A DNA stretch of 64,000 nucleotides, from assembly GCA_964651475.1 (NCBI GenBank), contig CAZYXV010000005.1:108365-172364 (forward strand), given 5' to 3'. This stretch comes from JBGSMF01 sp964651475. GTDB taxonomy: Bacteria; Chloroflexota; Anaerolineae; Fen-1058. Positions 34,657 through 44,700 of this stretch are shown here, in pieces. How positions within the stretch are numbered: the first letter of the stretch is position 1; every line of letters starts with the position of its first letter. A model generated the notes under the pieces. It was not told where the DNA came from. It searched no databases and saw only the letters and a list, made by a program, of their open reading frames with translations. The position numbers and the translations under genes are program-made.

Positions 34657-37527
34657 TCACAGCCCTGCCTCGGCGATTTTTTCACGTCCCCGGTCAATCA
34701 ACTCTTGAATCGTGGCGATAAACTCTTCCGCCGCTTTTATGCTGGGCGGCGGGGCATCTTCTTCGTCTTCGGCCGGCGGCGCGGTGAGCGCGCGCACGCG
34801 ATCTACCCGGGCGGCCAGGTCGGGGGAAATGTGGCGCGGGGCTACCAGCTCGGCTTCCACCACGCGCGGCGAGGGGAGCTTGTCGTCGGCGGTGTGGTCT
34901 TTGACGACGCACAGGTGCGCATTGAGCGTCCACGCCAGCGCCTGCCGCACCGGGCGCAGCACTTCTTCGGGAAAACCGCCTTGCAATACCACCGACGCCA
35001 GCTTGAGCCGCTTGTCGGCAGTCTCGAACGCTTCGGCGGCGCGGCGCAATCGCTTTTCCAGGGCCTTGCGCTTATCGTCGCGCGCCGGCGCCGGCATGGC
35101 CGGGGCGTAATAAACGGTGGCGGCGTCCGCGCTTTGCTCGATCAGCCCGCCGGTGAGAGCCGACAGCGCCCGGTAGCCTTCCTGCTCCATCAACAAGAGT
35201 CCCGGCGCGGGGAAATCAGCATAATGCTCTTGAAGCAGCTTTTCAACCTGGCTGCGCAGCCTGGCGGGGTCGCTATCTACCACCACCAGAATATTCCCAT
35301 CGGCGGGCGCGCCGGGGAGTTGGGGCGCCTGGCGCACCAGCAAGATGCGGCCGGGGAAACGCCCTACCAGCACATCGGCAAAGCCTTGCAGCGTGGGCGC
35401 AGCTTCTGGAGCCTTGACCGCGACGGCAGTGGGTTCGAGCACCAGTTCCGGCTTGATGGCTTCGGTGCCCAACAGCACCTCCAGCCGCTGCAAAACCCCT
35501 TGCCCCGCGTCCTGGAACGAGAGATCGGTGACAGTGCTATCTTCGTTGAAGGCCGCGTCGAACACAGCCCGCTTGGCCGCCAGCGTATCGAGCATGCGCT
35601 CTTCGATGGTGCCTTTGGCGATCAGGTTGACGACGTTGACGGTGTGCGCCTGGCCGTGGCGGTGCGCGCGGGCGATGCGCTGATCGAGCACGGCCGGGTT
35701 CCAGGGCAAGTCCAGGTTGACGACCATGCTGGCTGCTTGCAAGTTCAGGCCCACGCCGCCGGCGTCTGTGGACAAGAACACCTTGCACTGGGGGTCCTGA
35801 AAAAAGTGTTCGACCAGCGCGCCGCGCTTGGCGGAAGGCACGTCGCCCGTCAGCTTGACCCAGCCAATGTGAAGCCGTTCCAATATCGGCTCGACAAAGG
35901 CGAGCATGTTGGACCACTGGCTAAAGAGAATGGCTTTGTGCCCATTGCCGGCTACTTCTTCGTCCAGGATTTCGCGCAGCTCGCGCAGCTTGGGCGCGGT
36001 TTTTTCCCGGTCGTCGGGTTTTATGTCTGGGTCGTGCAAAGCCAGCGCGTTGCAAATCAGGCGCATCTTGATCAGGCAGCCCAAGAGCAGTTGATGTTCT
36101 TCGGGCGTGAGGGGGCGCCGCTTGGCCAGCGCCATCAAGCGGGCCACCTTGTGTTCGTACTCGGCGTAAGCGTCCATCTGCGGATCGGTCATTTCCACGA
36201 AAAAGTTGCTGTCAATGCGCTCGGGCAAATCGAACAACACCTGGTCGCGCACGCGGCGCAGCACGTAAGGCGCAATGCGGCGGCGCAGCTCGTCCAGGTT
36301 CTTGTAGCCCAACACTTTATACGAGCCGGAAGGCCGCCGCTCGACTTCGTAATAGCGTTGATTAAAGCGCCACAGCGGCCCCAAGATGGTGGGATCAATG
36401 ACTTGAAACACCGAGTACAACTCGTCCAGGCGATTTTCCAGCGGCGTGCCGGTGAGGACAAAGGCATACGGGCTGCGCAATTGCTTGACGGTATCGGCGG
36501 TCTTGGTGCGCCAGTTCTTGATGCGCTGCGCCTCGTCCAAAATCACCAGGTCAAATTCTTGCTTGGCGATTTCCTCCTCGTCGTACCGCACCAGTTCATA
36601 GTTGACGATGTTGAAAAACTCGGGGGCGTGGTATTGCTTGCGGCGCTCAATCTGGCCGCCCTCGATGATTTGAACCGAAAGCGAGGTGAAACGGCGGATT
36701 TCGCGCGCCCATTGGTGCTTGAGCGAGGCGGGCGTGACAATCAGGACGCGCTGAATATCGCGCAGTTGTTTGAGCAGCGCGGCGGCGGCAATGGCCTGGA
36801 TGGTTTTCCCCAGCCCCATATCGTCGGCCAGCAGCACGCGCCGGCCAAACGTCATGTGCATCACGCCTTCTTCCTGGTAAGCGTAGAGCGGCGTCGAGAT
36901 GACGTTAAGCGAGCGATGGCCTTGCTTCACCTGGTCGAGGAACCAATCCTTTTGCTGTTGAACGAGTTCAACGTCTTGCTGATTTTTCATATAGTCGCGC
37001 GCGTCTTGCCCCACCACCACCTGCTCGCGCTCGCGCGCCGGCAGCGCGTTCAACTCGCTGAGCAGCGCCGGCAGGCTTTGAGTGGCCTTGCCCAACAATA
37101 CGCCCTCGGCGTCGAAATAACGATTGAGCAGCGCGGCCAGCTTTTTGGCCCTGGGCAAAGGTAACGTGACGCGCACGGTGGTTCGCTCGGCGTGATGAAC
37201 GTAAATCTGGGTGATGGGCGGGGCCTGGGCGATGAGCGTTTCCCACTGCTCGGAAAATTCTTTTTCCAGGTTGCCCAGCACGCCCTCGATGTGCTTGCAC
37301 GTGCCGATGGTGTTGGTGAGATAATCGGGGCAGGTGCACGTGTTGAGCCGCTCGGTCAGCGAGCGAATGTGGACGGTGTAGACCCGCTCGGAAGTCGAGG
37401 TCACTTCAAAGGTGCTGTAGACTGGGTGCTGGCCCTGGTTGACGATTTTCGCCAGTTCTTCCATGCCGCGTTGGCGGCGGCGCTCGATTTGCTCTTGAAG
37501 CATGTCGAATTGTTGCTCTTCACTCAT
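34657..37527 (-). CDS. SWIM zinc-finger SNF2-family helicase
   Basis: 956 residues. An N-terminal SWIM-type zinc finger (C64, C66, C77, H79: CTCPDY...CKH) is followed by the SNF2 ATPase: motif I LADDMGLGKTIQAI (GKT at 240-242), II LVILDEAQRIKNW, III VLTGTPLENRLDEL, V STDAGGVGLNLQAAS and VI QRIARAHRHGQ. After the helicase comes an unusual C-terminal region of about 300 residues with a possible extra domain (LLVRQAPQLPGAP; ILVVVDSDPARL). ATG 37527 has GGGAG eight bases upstream. It probably remodels DNA-protein complexes; the SWIM finger suggests DNA or protein binding. Not part of a recognisable defence operon here. Confidence 0.88.
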   Translation of the reverse strand: MSEEQQFDMLQEQIERRRQRGMEELAKIVNQGQHPVYSTFEVTSTSERVYTVHIRSLTERLNTCTCPDYLTNTIGTCKHIEGVLGNLEKEFSEQWETLIAQAPPITQIYVHHAERTTVRVTLPLPRAKKLAALLNRYFDAEGVLLGKATQSLPALLSELNALPAREREQVVVGQDARDYMKNQQDVELVQQQKDWFLDQVKQGHRSLNVISTPLYAYQEEGVMHMTFGRRVLLADDMGLGKTIQAIAAAALLKQLRDIQRVLIVTPASLKHQWAREIRRFTSLSVQIIEGGQIERRKQYHAPEFFNIVNYELVRYDEEEIAKQEFDLVILDEAQRIKNWRTKTADTVKQLRSPYAFVLTGTPLENRLDELYSVFQVIDPTILGPLWRFNQRYYEVERRPSGSYKVLGYKNLDELRRRIAPYVLRRVRDQVLFDLPERIDSNFFVEMTDPQMDAYAEYEHKVARLMALAKRRPLTPEEHQLLLGCLIKMRLICNALALHDPDIKPDDREKTAPKLRELREILDEEVAGNGHKAILFSQWSNMLAFVEPILERLHIGWVKLTGDVPSAKRGALVEHFFQDPQCKVFLSTDAGGVGLNLQAASMVVNLDLPWNPAVLDQRIARAHRHGQAHTVNVVNLIAKGTIEERMLDTLAAKRAVFDAAFNEDSTVTDLSFQDAGQGVLQRLEVLLGTEAIKPELVLEPTAVAVKAPEAAPTLQGFADVLVGRFPGRILLVRQAPQLPGAPADGNILVVVDSDPARLRSQVEKLLQEHYADFPAPGLLLMEQEGYRALSALTGGLIEQSADAATVYYAPAMPAPARDDKRKALEKRLRRAAEAFETADKRLKLASVVLQGGFPEEVLRPVRQALAWTLNAHLCVVKDHTADDKLPSPRVVEAELVAPRHISPDLAARVDRVRALTAPPAEDEEDAPPPSIKAAEEFIATIQELIDRGREKIAEAGL

Positions 37528-37574
37528 AGGTTCATCTCCCGAATGTGAAACACGTGTTTTACTTTTCTCTGCCG

Positions 37575-37665
37575 TAACTACACGGGTCACAAAGACAACG
37601 TAGAGCTACACAGAGCTTTCTCCGTGTCCCCTGTGTATTCTCCGTATAACTCTGTGTAACGGTAG
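37575..37665. repeat. CACAGAG/CTCTGTG-type repeat
   Basis: The region between the CBM-like gene and the SNF2 start holds imperfect inverted sequence: TACACAGAG near 37610 against TCTGTGTAACGGTAG near 37650, with CCGTGTCCCCTGTG between. Same flavour as 11986-12025 and 45253-45316, but more decayed. Confidence 0.45.
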
Positions 37666-38373
37666 TCACTCTTTGACTTTTAATTCTACATTGTCCCAAT
37701 ACACGATACCCTGGGGTTTATTGTTCGTGTAAAGGATGATTCGAATATAGCGGCTCCCCGCCGGCGCCTGGGCTGTTATGCTTTGCTGGCTCCACTGCCG
37801 GCTGTAGCCCGCCCCAGTGTAAGGCTTGATCCGCGCCTTGTTGGCGTCCAAGAAATCCATGTAAAGGACGGCGTCGTTGCCCTCCTCTATCCTGGCTTCG
37901 GCAGAAAGCACATACGTCTTGCCCTCTTTAATCGGGACGAGCTGGATCGCTTCGGAGCTGCAATAGTAATCGCAGCTCTGATGATCTACGCTCTCCAGTC
38001 CGTGTCCTCTGCCATCCTCAGCAAGATTCACCCATTCGACCCAGCGCGCGTTTTCCCTGCCCCGCGGCGTGTCTTGGACCAGGTACCAGCGCAACGTCTC
38101 GATGTTCGTCTGGCTCCAGTTAGCCACGCGCCCAAAGTCGTCCTCTTCAAAATCGCCATTGGCTGCCAGGTTCGACCCGGAACGAAAAGAAACAGGGGGT
38201 GTAGAGGGGAAAGGAGGCGGGATGGGACTGGCCTGTACAGAGACAACGCGCCCGCCCGCGGTCAGGTTGCCGGCGATGAATGACAGAACGACCAGGTTGC
38301 AACAACCAATGGCGAGTAACAGTCCCGCCAGCGCGATCAAGACATACACCCCGACTCGGTTTGCGTCTTTCAT
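37666..38373 (-). CDS. Membrane-anchored extracellular protein with CBM-like domain
   Basis: 235 residues. One N-terminal helix (VYVLIALAGLLLAIGCCNLVVL) and a Pro/Ser linker precede a single beta-sandwich domain starting NLAANGDFEEDDFGRVANW and ending YWDNVELKVKE, the pattern of CBM4/9-type carbohydrate-binding modules (NGdFE...W...D.v.l). ATG 38373 is preceded by AAGAGGT. It could bind cell-surface or environmental glycans; no catalytic domain is present. Confidence 0.7.
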   Translation of the reverse strand: MKDANRVGVYVLIALAGLLLAIGCCNLVVLSFIAGNLTAGGRVVSVQASPIPPPFPSTPPVSFRSGSNLAANGDFEEDDFGRVANWSQTNIETLRWYLVQDTPRGRENARWVEWVNLAEDGRGHGLESVDHQSCDYYCSSEAIQLVPIKEGKTYVLSAEARIEEGNDAVLYMDFLDANKARIKPYTGAGYSRQWSQQSITAQAPAGSRYIRIILYTNNKPQGIVYWDNVELKVKE

Positions 38374-38386
38374 GTATACCTCTTTT

Positions 38387-38452
38387 CTAGCAGCTTGTTG
38401 GAGAGGCGCGAGGACGGCGGCCTGAGCGAGGTTCTCCGACAGCCCACCAGCA
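38387..38452. repeat. Dispersed palindrome, family A copy 2
   Basis: CTAGCAGCTTGTTGGAGA (38387-38404) and TCTCCGACAGCCCACCAG (38433-38450) match the arms at 3541-3611. It lies 14 bases upstream of the start codon of the CBM-like gene, so it may fall in that gene's 5' leader. Confidence 0.75.
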
Positions 38453-38561
38453 TCGCTAGTGTACCGTCAAAACGCTCCACTGTCAATTGAAACGCTGCCT
38501 CCCTTGCCGTTCCTCATTGAATTGGGTATAATCACGTATGGACGCGCTGAATGGCGCTTAT

Positions 38562-38590
38562 TTGTCGTTAGGCGCAACCTGATGTATACT
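38562..38590 (+). promoter_or_regulatory. dnaN promoter
   Basis: TTGTCG (38562-38567) and TATACT (38585-38590) are separated by 17 bases and lie 51 bases upstream of the dnaN ATG. Confidence 0.6.
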
Positions 38591-38641
38591 CTACAATCAT
38601 AATTTAACCAGTCATCACTTTTACTTACAGGAGATGCTCCC

Positions 38642-39817
38642 ATGAAAGTATCCTGCCTGCAAGAGAATCTGGCCAAGGGCCTATCTATTGTCAGCCGCGC
38701 TGTGGCGGCGCGCAGCACGCTGCCCGTCTTGGGCAATATCCTCATCGCCACCGACAATGGCCGCCTCAAACTCAGCGCCACCAACCTGGAAGTGGGCGTG
38801 ACGTGTTGGGTGGGCGCGACGGTCGAAGAAGATGGCGCGACGACCGTTCCGGCGCGCACTTTTGTGGACCTGGTCAACGCGCTGCCCGCCGACCGGGTAG
38901 ATATGGAGTTGAGCGTCCGCACTCAAACCCTCAACGTCAAGTGCGGGCGCTTTGATAACAATGTGCGCGGCATTGACGCGCACGAGTTCCCCCTGATTCC
39001 TACCGCCGACGATGCAAACGCGATCCACATCGCGCCGGATGCGCTGCGCCAGATGATTGACCAGGTGGCGTTCGCCGCGGCAACGGACGAAAGCCGCCCT
39101 ATTCTGACCGGCGTTCTGGCCAGGTTTGAAAACAACCCCGCCACCTCGACCGGCCAGTTGACCTTTGCCGCGTCGGACGGCTTTCGCATCTCGGTGCGCA
39201 CCACGGCGTTGGCCGAGCCAATTGCCGCGCCGCTGTCGGTCATTATCCCGGCCCGCACGCTGGCCGAGTTGGGACGGGTAATCGGGTCGGGGGGGCCGCA
39301 ATTCAGCCCGCAAGAAAATCCCGTCAGCGTCACCATCACCCCGGCCAAGAGCCAGGTCCTGTTCCACCTGGATAACGTTGACCTGGTCAGCCAGTTGATT
39401 GACGGCAACTTTCCAGATTATGCCCCCATCGTCCCCAAGAAATGGACGACCCGCACCATAGTCAACACTGCCGAGTTGATGAAGGCCTACAAAGCCGCCA
39501 GCGTGTTTGCGCGAGAAAGCGCCAACATTGTCAGGCTGGCCATCGCGGCGGGCGACGAGTTGACGCCAGGGCATATCACCGTGGCTGCCACGTCAGCAGA
39601 GATTGGCGACAATGCAGGAGAGATGGACGCCACCGTCGAAGGCAATCCCATCGAGATTGCCTTTAACGTCAAGTTTATGCTCGACGTGTTGGGAGTGGCC
39701 GGCGCGCCGCAAATTTTGATCGAGATGACGGCGCCCACCAGCCCGGCTCTCATCCGGCCCGTGGGCGACAACGACTTTACTCACGTCATCATGCCCATGC
39801 ACCTGGCGTCGCGTTAG
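38642..39817 (+). CDS. dnaN: DNA polymerase III beta sliding clamp
   Basis: A 391-residue beta clamp with the three repeated domains of the family: N-terminal MKVSCLQENLAKGLSIVSRA, TLPVLGNILIAT, central AAATDESRPILTGVL and FAASDGFRISV, C-terminal LIDGNFPDYAPIVP and the ending PVGDNDFTHVIMPM. ATG 38642 follows AGGAGA. It is not next to dnaA, gyrB or recF, and no DnaA-box cluster was noticed around it, so this is not an obvious replication origin. Confidence 0.95.
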   Translation: MKVSCLQENLAKGLSIVSRAVAARSTLPVLGNILIATDNGRLKLSATNLEVGVTCWVGATVEEDGATTVPARTFVDLVNALPADRVDMELSVRTQTLNVKCGRFDNNVRGIDAHEFPLIPTADDANAIHIAPDALRQMIDQVAFAAATDESRPILTGVLARFENNPATSTGQLTFAASDGFRISVRTTALAEPIAAPLSVIIPARTLAELGRVIGSGGPQFSPQENPVSVTITPAKSQVLFHLDNVDLVSQLIDGNFPDYAPIVPKKWTTRTIVNTAELMKAYKAASVFARESANIVRLAIAAGDELTPGHITVAATSAEIGDNAGEMDATVEGNPIEIAFNVKFMLDVLGVAGAPQILIEMTAPTSPALIRPVGDNDFTHVIMPMHLASR

Positions 39818-39824
39818 AACGTCA

Positions 39825-39870
39825 AACGTCAATCGCCGCGGGAAGCGGTTTTCCCGCGGCGATTGACGTT
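39825..39870. terminator. Bidirectional terminator between dnaN and fbp
   Basis: A perfect 20-bp inverted repeat (39825-39844 with 39851-39870) encloses a 6-base loop GCGGTT between two converging genes. A short T-rich stretch (TTTTGTG) follows on the plus side. Confidence 0.85.
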
Positions 39871-39882
39871 TTGTGTTATGCC

Positions 39883-40890
39883 TCACGCTCCGTACTTGCG
39901 AATGTATTCTTCCGCTTTTTCCACCAGGTCCCGGTTGCCCACAAACAACGGCGCGCGATCGTGCAGGCTTTGAGGCTTGACGTCGAGGATAGGGCCAGCG
40001 CCATCCGATCCGTAGCCGCCGGCCTGCTCGGCGATGAACGCCAGCGGCGCGGCTTCGTAGGCCAGGCGCAGCTTGCCCCGCGGTGACTTGGCGTCAGCCG
40101 GATAGTAGAACACGCCCCCTTGCAGCAGCGTGCGGTGAAAGTCGGCCACCAGCGCGCCGACGTAGCGCCCGGAAAGCGGCGTGGCAGGCTCTTGAGGATC
40201 CATGCCTTGCAGCCAGCGCGTGTAACGCCGTGTGCCTTCGCTCCAGTACTTTTCATAGCCGTGGTTTACGCTATAGTATTTGGATGTGTGAGGGAAGCGC
40301 ATGTTGGGATGCGAAAGCAGAAACTCGCCCAGGCCCGGATCGAGCGTAAAGCCGTGCACGCCATCGCCGGTGGTGTACACCAGCATGGTGCTGGGGCCAT
40401 AGACCATGTAACCGGCAGCGGCCATGACGCGCCCCGGCTGCAAACAGTCTTCCAGCGTGCCTGGCCCCTCGGTGCTCTGACGGCGATAAATCGCAAAGAT
40501 GGTGCCCAGGCTTCCGTTGACGTCAGTGTTGGACGAACCGTCCAGCGGATCAAAAATCAGCACGTACCTGCCCAGCATGTATTGAGAGGGGATGGGAATG
40601 ATGCCTTCCGTCTCTTCCGAAACCATCACCGCCAGCCTGCCCGTAAAACTGTTCATGCGGATCATGGCCTCGTTGGCGAACACGTCTAGCTTCATCTGCT
40701 CTTCGCCCTGCACATTGGTGCGCCCGGCCAGCCCCAGAATATGCGCCAGGCCGGCGCGCGATACTTCGCGGGCAATGACCTTGCCGGCCAGCGCAATATC
40801 GTACAGCAGGCTGGAAAACGCGCCGGTCGCGCCGGGGTGCACGCGCTCTTGCTCGATAATGTGCCGCTCGATGGTAATGATCTGTTCCAT
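39883..40890 (-). CDS. fbp: Class I fructose-1,6-bisphosphatase
   Basis: A 335-residue enzyme of gluconeogenesis hydrolysing fructose-1,6-bisphosphate to fructose-6-phosphate. Metal-site motifs VMVSEETEG and LIFDPLDGSSNTDVNGSLG are intact; substrate-binding residues occur in YVGALVADFHRTLLQGG and the C-terminal KPQSLHDRAPLFVGN. Its ATG directly follows the upstream gene's stop (TAAATG), so the two are co-translated. Confidence 0.95.
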   Translation of the reverse strand: MEQIITIERHIIEQERVHPGATGAFSSLLYDIALAGKVIAREVSRAGLAHILGLAGRTNVQGEEQMKLDVFANEAMIRMNSFTGRLAVMVSEETEGIIPIPSQYMLGRYVLIFDPLDGSSNTDVNGSLGTIFAIYRRQSTEGPGTLEDCLQPGRVMAAAGYMVYGPSTMLVYTTGDGVHGFTLDPGLGEFLLSHPNMRFPHTSKYYSVNHGYEKYWSEGTRRYTRWLQGMDPQEPATPLSGRYVGALVADFHRTLLQGGVFYYPADAKSPRGKLRLAYEAAPLAFIAEQAGGYGSDGAGPILDVKPQSLHDRAPLFVGNRDLVEKAEEYIRKYGA

Positions 40891-41487
40891 TTATCCGTCT
40901 TTTCTATGCCGGCGGCGTGTGAGCAGCCACACCGTGGCCGCGGCCGCGCCGAACGCTGCGCCAAAAATCGCCGAAGCCGCCGGCCCGAAAATAGCCTTGA
41001 CCTCGCCTTCGACGTGCTGGGCCACCACAAAGAGCGCCGGCGACTGGTTGAGCGTGACGCGCGCGGCGGCGACGATCCCCAGGGCAGATTGATCGGCCGT
41101 GACGTCCCCGCGCGCGGCCAAGATCTGCACCCCGCTCTGTTCCACCGTCACCTGCTGGGCCAGCAGTCCCACCGCGCTGCTGCCCGCGTCGAGCGTGGCC
41201 GTGTCGGCGCGCAGCAGCGCCACCCCGCCCTGGCTGACGGTGGCTTGTTGAGCGTGGACCTGCGCCGCGCCGCCCTGGCGGATTTGGGCCTCTGTGGCTT
41301 CCACGTTTTGCGCAACGCCTTGCTTGATGACGACCTGGGTGGCGTGAACTTCTCGGGCGCCGCTCTGTGTAAACGTGACATTGTTGCCGTAGACGTCGCG
41401 CACCTGGGCGCGGTTCAGGCCAACGTCTTGACCCGCCACGTCGCCCGATGCGAGATCAGGCTGCCGGCCCATAGCTTTGTCATTCAT
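40891..41487 (-). CDS. Repetitive beta-helix-like protein with C-terminal membrane anchor
   Basis: 198 residues. Positions about 25-145 consist of short degenerate repeats with alternating V/A/Q (VTFTQSGAREVHATQVVIKQ, then QNVEATEAQIRQGG and so on), suggestive of a right-handed beta-helix. A C-terminal helix (GPAASAIFGAAFGAAAATVW) and a basic tail follow. I do not recognise a named family. AAGGAG lies 9 bases before ATG 41487. It sits between a zinc-finger protein and fbp, fused to fbp by adjacent stop/start codons. Confidence 0.65.
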   Translation of the reverse strand: MNDKAMGRQPDLASGDVAGQDVGLNRAQVRDVYGNNVTFTQSGAREVHATQVVIKQGVAQNVEATEAQIRQGGAAQVHAQQATVSQGGVALLRADTATLDAGSSAVGLLAQQVTVEQSGVQILAARGDVTADQSALGIVAAARVTLNQSPALFVVAQHVEGEVKAIFGPAASAIFGAAFGAAAATVWLLTRRRHRKDG

Positions 41488-41510
41488 CTGGTTTTACTCC
41501 TTCCGTTATG

Positions 41511-41723
41511 CTATTCCAGCCCTTCAATCTTGACCGGATTTTCCTTGGGCTGGCACACGCCACAGTATAACGTGTTGCCCACCACCAACGCGCGGTATTC
41601 GCCGGTCCGAGTATGATACACGTCAATAATGTTCGGCATGGTCTGAGCATGATCCCGGCACACAGCCCGCCCGCAAAAGCGGCACACGCCGTGCGCGGGG
41701 CGATCACAATGCCAACAGTTCAT
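41511..41723 (-). CDS. Small zinc-finger protein (DUF2180-like)
   Basis: 70 residues. A treble-clef/B-box-like set of Cys and His: CWHC, CRFCGRAVCRDH, and a later CGVC. GGAGG lies four bases before ATG 41723. Resembles the small cysteine-rich DUF2180 group; role unknown, possibly protein or nucleic-acid binding. It lies 17 bases downstream of the M50 protease gene and begins the short operon leading to fbp. Confidence 0.7.
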   Translation of the reverse strand: MNCWHCDRPAHGVCRFCGRAVCRDHAQTMPNIIDVYHTRTGEYRALVVGNTLYCGVCQPKENPVKIEGLE

Positions 41724-41740
41724 AGTGCCTCCATCATTAG

Positions 41741-44700
41741 TTACATAATGCCAGTCATTCCCAGCTTGCGCCGGGTGTCAATTGTCCGCCCAGATGACAC
41801 TTGCTCAACATAGTGCGTCATCTGTACGCTAGAGCCGACCATGGCATCGAACGTTGCCTCGTCTAACGTCAGCAGCACGGTTGGAGCGGCGGCGCGGCAC
41901 GTGGCCGAATAGGGAACATTGGCGTACAAGGACGTTTCGCCAAAGTGTTGGCCGGGGCCTAATTGCGCCACGACTCGTTCTTGCGTTTGCTCATCGGGCG
42001 CGGGTGTGGCGACGCTGATTTCTACCTGCCCACTGGCGATGATGTAAAAGTGATGGCGATCTTCCCCTTGCCGGACGATCACCTCGCCCGGCTTGACTTC
42101 CTGGTGCCCCAACTTGTGCGCCAATCCATCGAGTTGCTGCGGCCCCATGCTGGCAAAGAGCGGCATGCGCCCTAGCAACTGTCGGACGGCCAAGACCTGC
42201 CCGACCTGGCTTGCCAGCTTGACGCCGGCGCGCATGAGGTTGTTACATTCTTCCACCGTCAGGTACAAGATTTCGGTGGCGATGGCGGTGCGATAGGTGC
42301 CGGTATACGTGCCGCCCCCCATAAAAGCTTCGCTGCCCAGGCTCGCGCCTCGCCGCAAGACGCCGGCCAGTTGCGCTGACGATTTGGGTTCAGCCCTGTT
42401 CCACTTTTCGACCGAGCCAGATTGCACAATGACAAAGCGGGTGACGTCCGCGTCCTGGTGGCCCAGCACAACGCCGGCCGGCGTGCTTTCGCTCTTGACC
42501 GCCGCCATAATCAGTGCCAGGGCGCGGTTGTTGCAGCCGGATAGCAGCGGCACCTGTTCAAGCAGCCGGTAGCGCTCGCTGCGCACGGCGTCGAACTGGC
42601 CCGCGATGGCGCCGCCCCACGGGCTGCCGGCCAGCACGTATTGTCCCAGCACTTCTCGCTCCGGCCATGGAAGGCTATCGTAAGCCGCCTGGGTGGCGCG
42701 GGCGATAAAGGCCGAGCCGGCCCAATCGTCCATCAAATCAATCGCGCGCGCCAGCACGTCACGGTAGCGGTCCGCCTGTTCCAGGATCGTGATCTTGGTG
42801 AGGTCCAGCTCGTCGTTGATGTGGCCGCTGTCTACCTCCACGTCCCAATCCGAGGCCACGGCAATCACGTCGAGATCGTCGTCTACGGCTTTGGCGCGGC
42901 GCGCTCCGTGCGTCGCCCGGAAAGCGTCAAAGAGCGTTTCGAAAAAGCGCGCAAAGGCCACCCGCAGACGCTCGCCGTCGGACAGCATCAAATCCTCGCT
43001 CCAGTGCGCTGCCTGGGGATGCAGCCTGAACCAGGCCATCACGTATGCCACGCCGCCCACGCTCCACACTCCGGCGGCGACGAGGCCCAACCACACGTCC
43101 ATATCCCCCATCAAGGGCCAGCCTGGCGCGATGCGCACCAGACACAACACGCCATTGATCGCCGCCCCCGCCGCCAGCGCCAGCCAGGGAACGAAAAAGC
43201 GCGTGTGCGCGTAGGTTGCCAGCGTGGGGATGATGGCCGCTACAAAGAGCAGCGTGATGTAGGGGCCGGCCGCGGCCAACGCCATGGCGAGCGAGGAGGT
43301 GTTCGTCGTCCAACGCGCCACTGGCATGACCACGGCAAAGCCGGAGGCCAGGATGAGAATAACCGCCAGCCGCTCCCACAATGGATTGTGGCGCATGTCC
43401 ACTTCTAGCAGCGATTGAAAAGCCGCCGCCAGGAGCGGCAGCGCGGCGAGTTGTTCAAACAAGATGGGAAGGGGCGATGCGGGACGGCCCAGCAGCACGA
43501 GCGCCCCGCGCAGCGCAGCGCCGCCCAGCAACAGCGCCGCCGAAAATGCCAGCGCCCAAAACGTGTATTGAAAGCGCGCCCCCGCGTGTTGCCGCGCCGC
43601 TTCGATGAGCATGAGCGTAGACAGCCCCATCAGTGCCGTGGGGACAAGACCGGCAAAAGCTCTCCAGGTTAAATCGCCCAAGAACGCCGGTATCAGGACC
43701 ACCACAGCCAGCGCCGTGACGAGGAGCACGGTGACGTTAAAATCGCTTTTAAAGAAATGCTGTTTTTCCAGGTGCGCAATCAGCCCGCGCCCGGCGCGCC
43801 ACACGGTCACGCCCAGAATCAAAGCCACTGCCCCCATCACACCCGCGCCCACCACCAGCGCTACCAGCTTGGAAAACCAATCGGGCTGGTTCCACAAGTC
43901 AATCAGCAACGCCAGAAAGCGCGTTTGCCAAAAGTACAGAGCCACAACAAGCGTATAAATTGTGTAGGCGGCCGCCAGCAAGCCAAAAGCCGTAAAGATG
44001 CTCTCCTCGCGGTTAAACATGGGCGGCGATTCGGGTCTGGGGCCGGGCAAGAGGGTGGCGCTGGCGAAAACAGTCTTGAGCTTGGGCCACAACTCGCTGC
44101 GTATAAACGCAAAGGATCGCTCGCGCAAGTTGGGAACGCCCAGCCAATCTACCAGGATGAAATAGCCATCCAATTCCAGCAGGGGGTTCAAGTTAACCAG
44201 CACGCCGGCGTAGCACACAAACGCCGTCTTGAATGCCAGTTGCCCCGGCAAACCGTCGGGCAGCAACGTGGCCGCCATGCTGCACAGCCCCCCCACAATT
44301 AACCCGGAATACGGTCCGGCCCACGTCACGGCGATGCGGCGCTTTTTCGGTTCCAGCCAAATGTCCATCGTGTCCACGAAAAAGGCGGGCATGCCATAAT
44401 AGATTAAAATGCCGCCCCGCTTGACTTCGCGTCCAAAGTGCTTGGTCGTCAGCGCGTGGGCGTGTTCGTGAATAATAATGACGACGAAATTCGCCGCCCA
44501 CAGGAACAGCAGTCCCAGCCAGTACGAGCCGTTGGTGGCCAGGATGGCATAGCGCTGCCCGGTCAGCACGCTGGCGAACCCGATCAGCCCGGTCAACGCT
44601 ATGACGATGAACAAGACCTGCATGACCGGCGTGAAAAGCAGCCGCCCGCCTCCCCGGTACAGGGCCGTCATCCAACCGTCAACGCCACCGAACGCAAATT

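Noticed and set aside
34705..37164. An 819-residue open frame on the plus strand opposite the SNF2 gene
   Set aside because: It is the high-GC antisense shadow of a well-supported helicase gene; the translation is rich in His/Gln/Arg and has no motifs.
38500..38642. Replication origin next to dnaN
   Set aside because: No dnaA, gyrB or recF nearby and no cluster of DnaA boxes noticed.
42641..43408. A 255-residue plus-strand frame opposite the M50 gene
   Set aside because: Antisense shadow in a long high-GC gene; no motifs.
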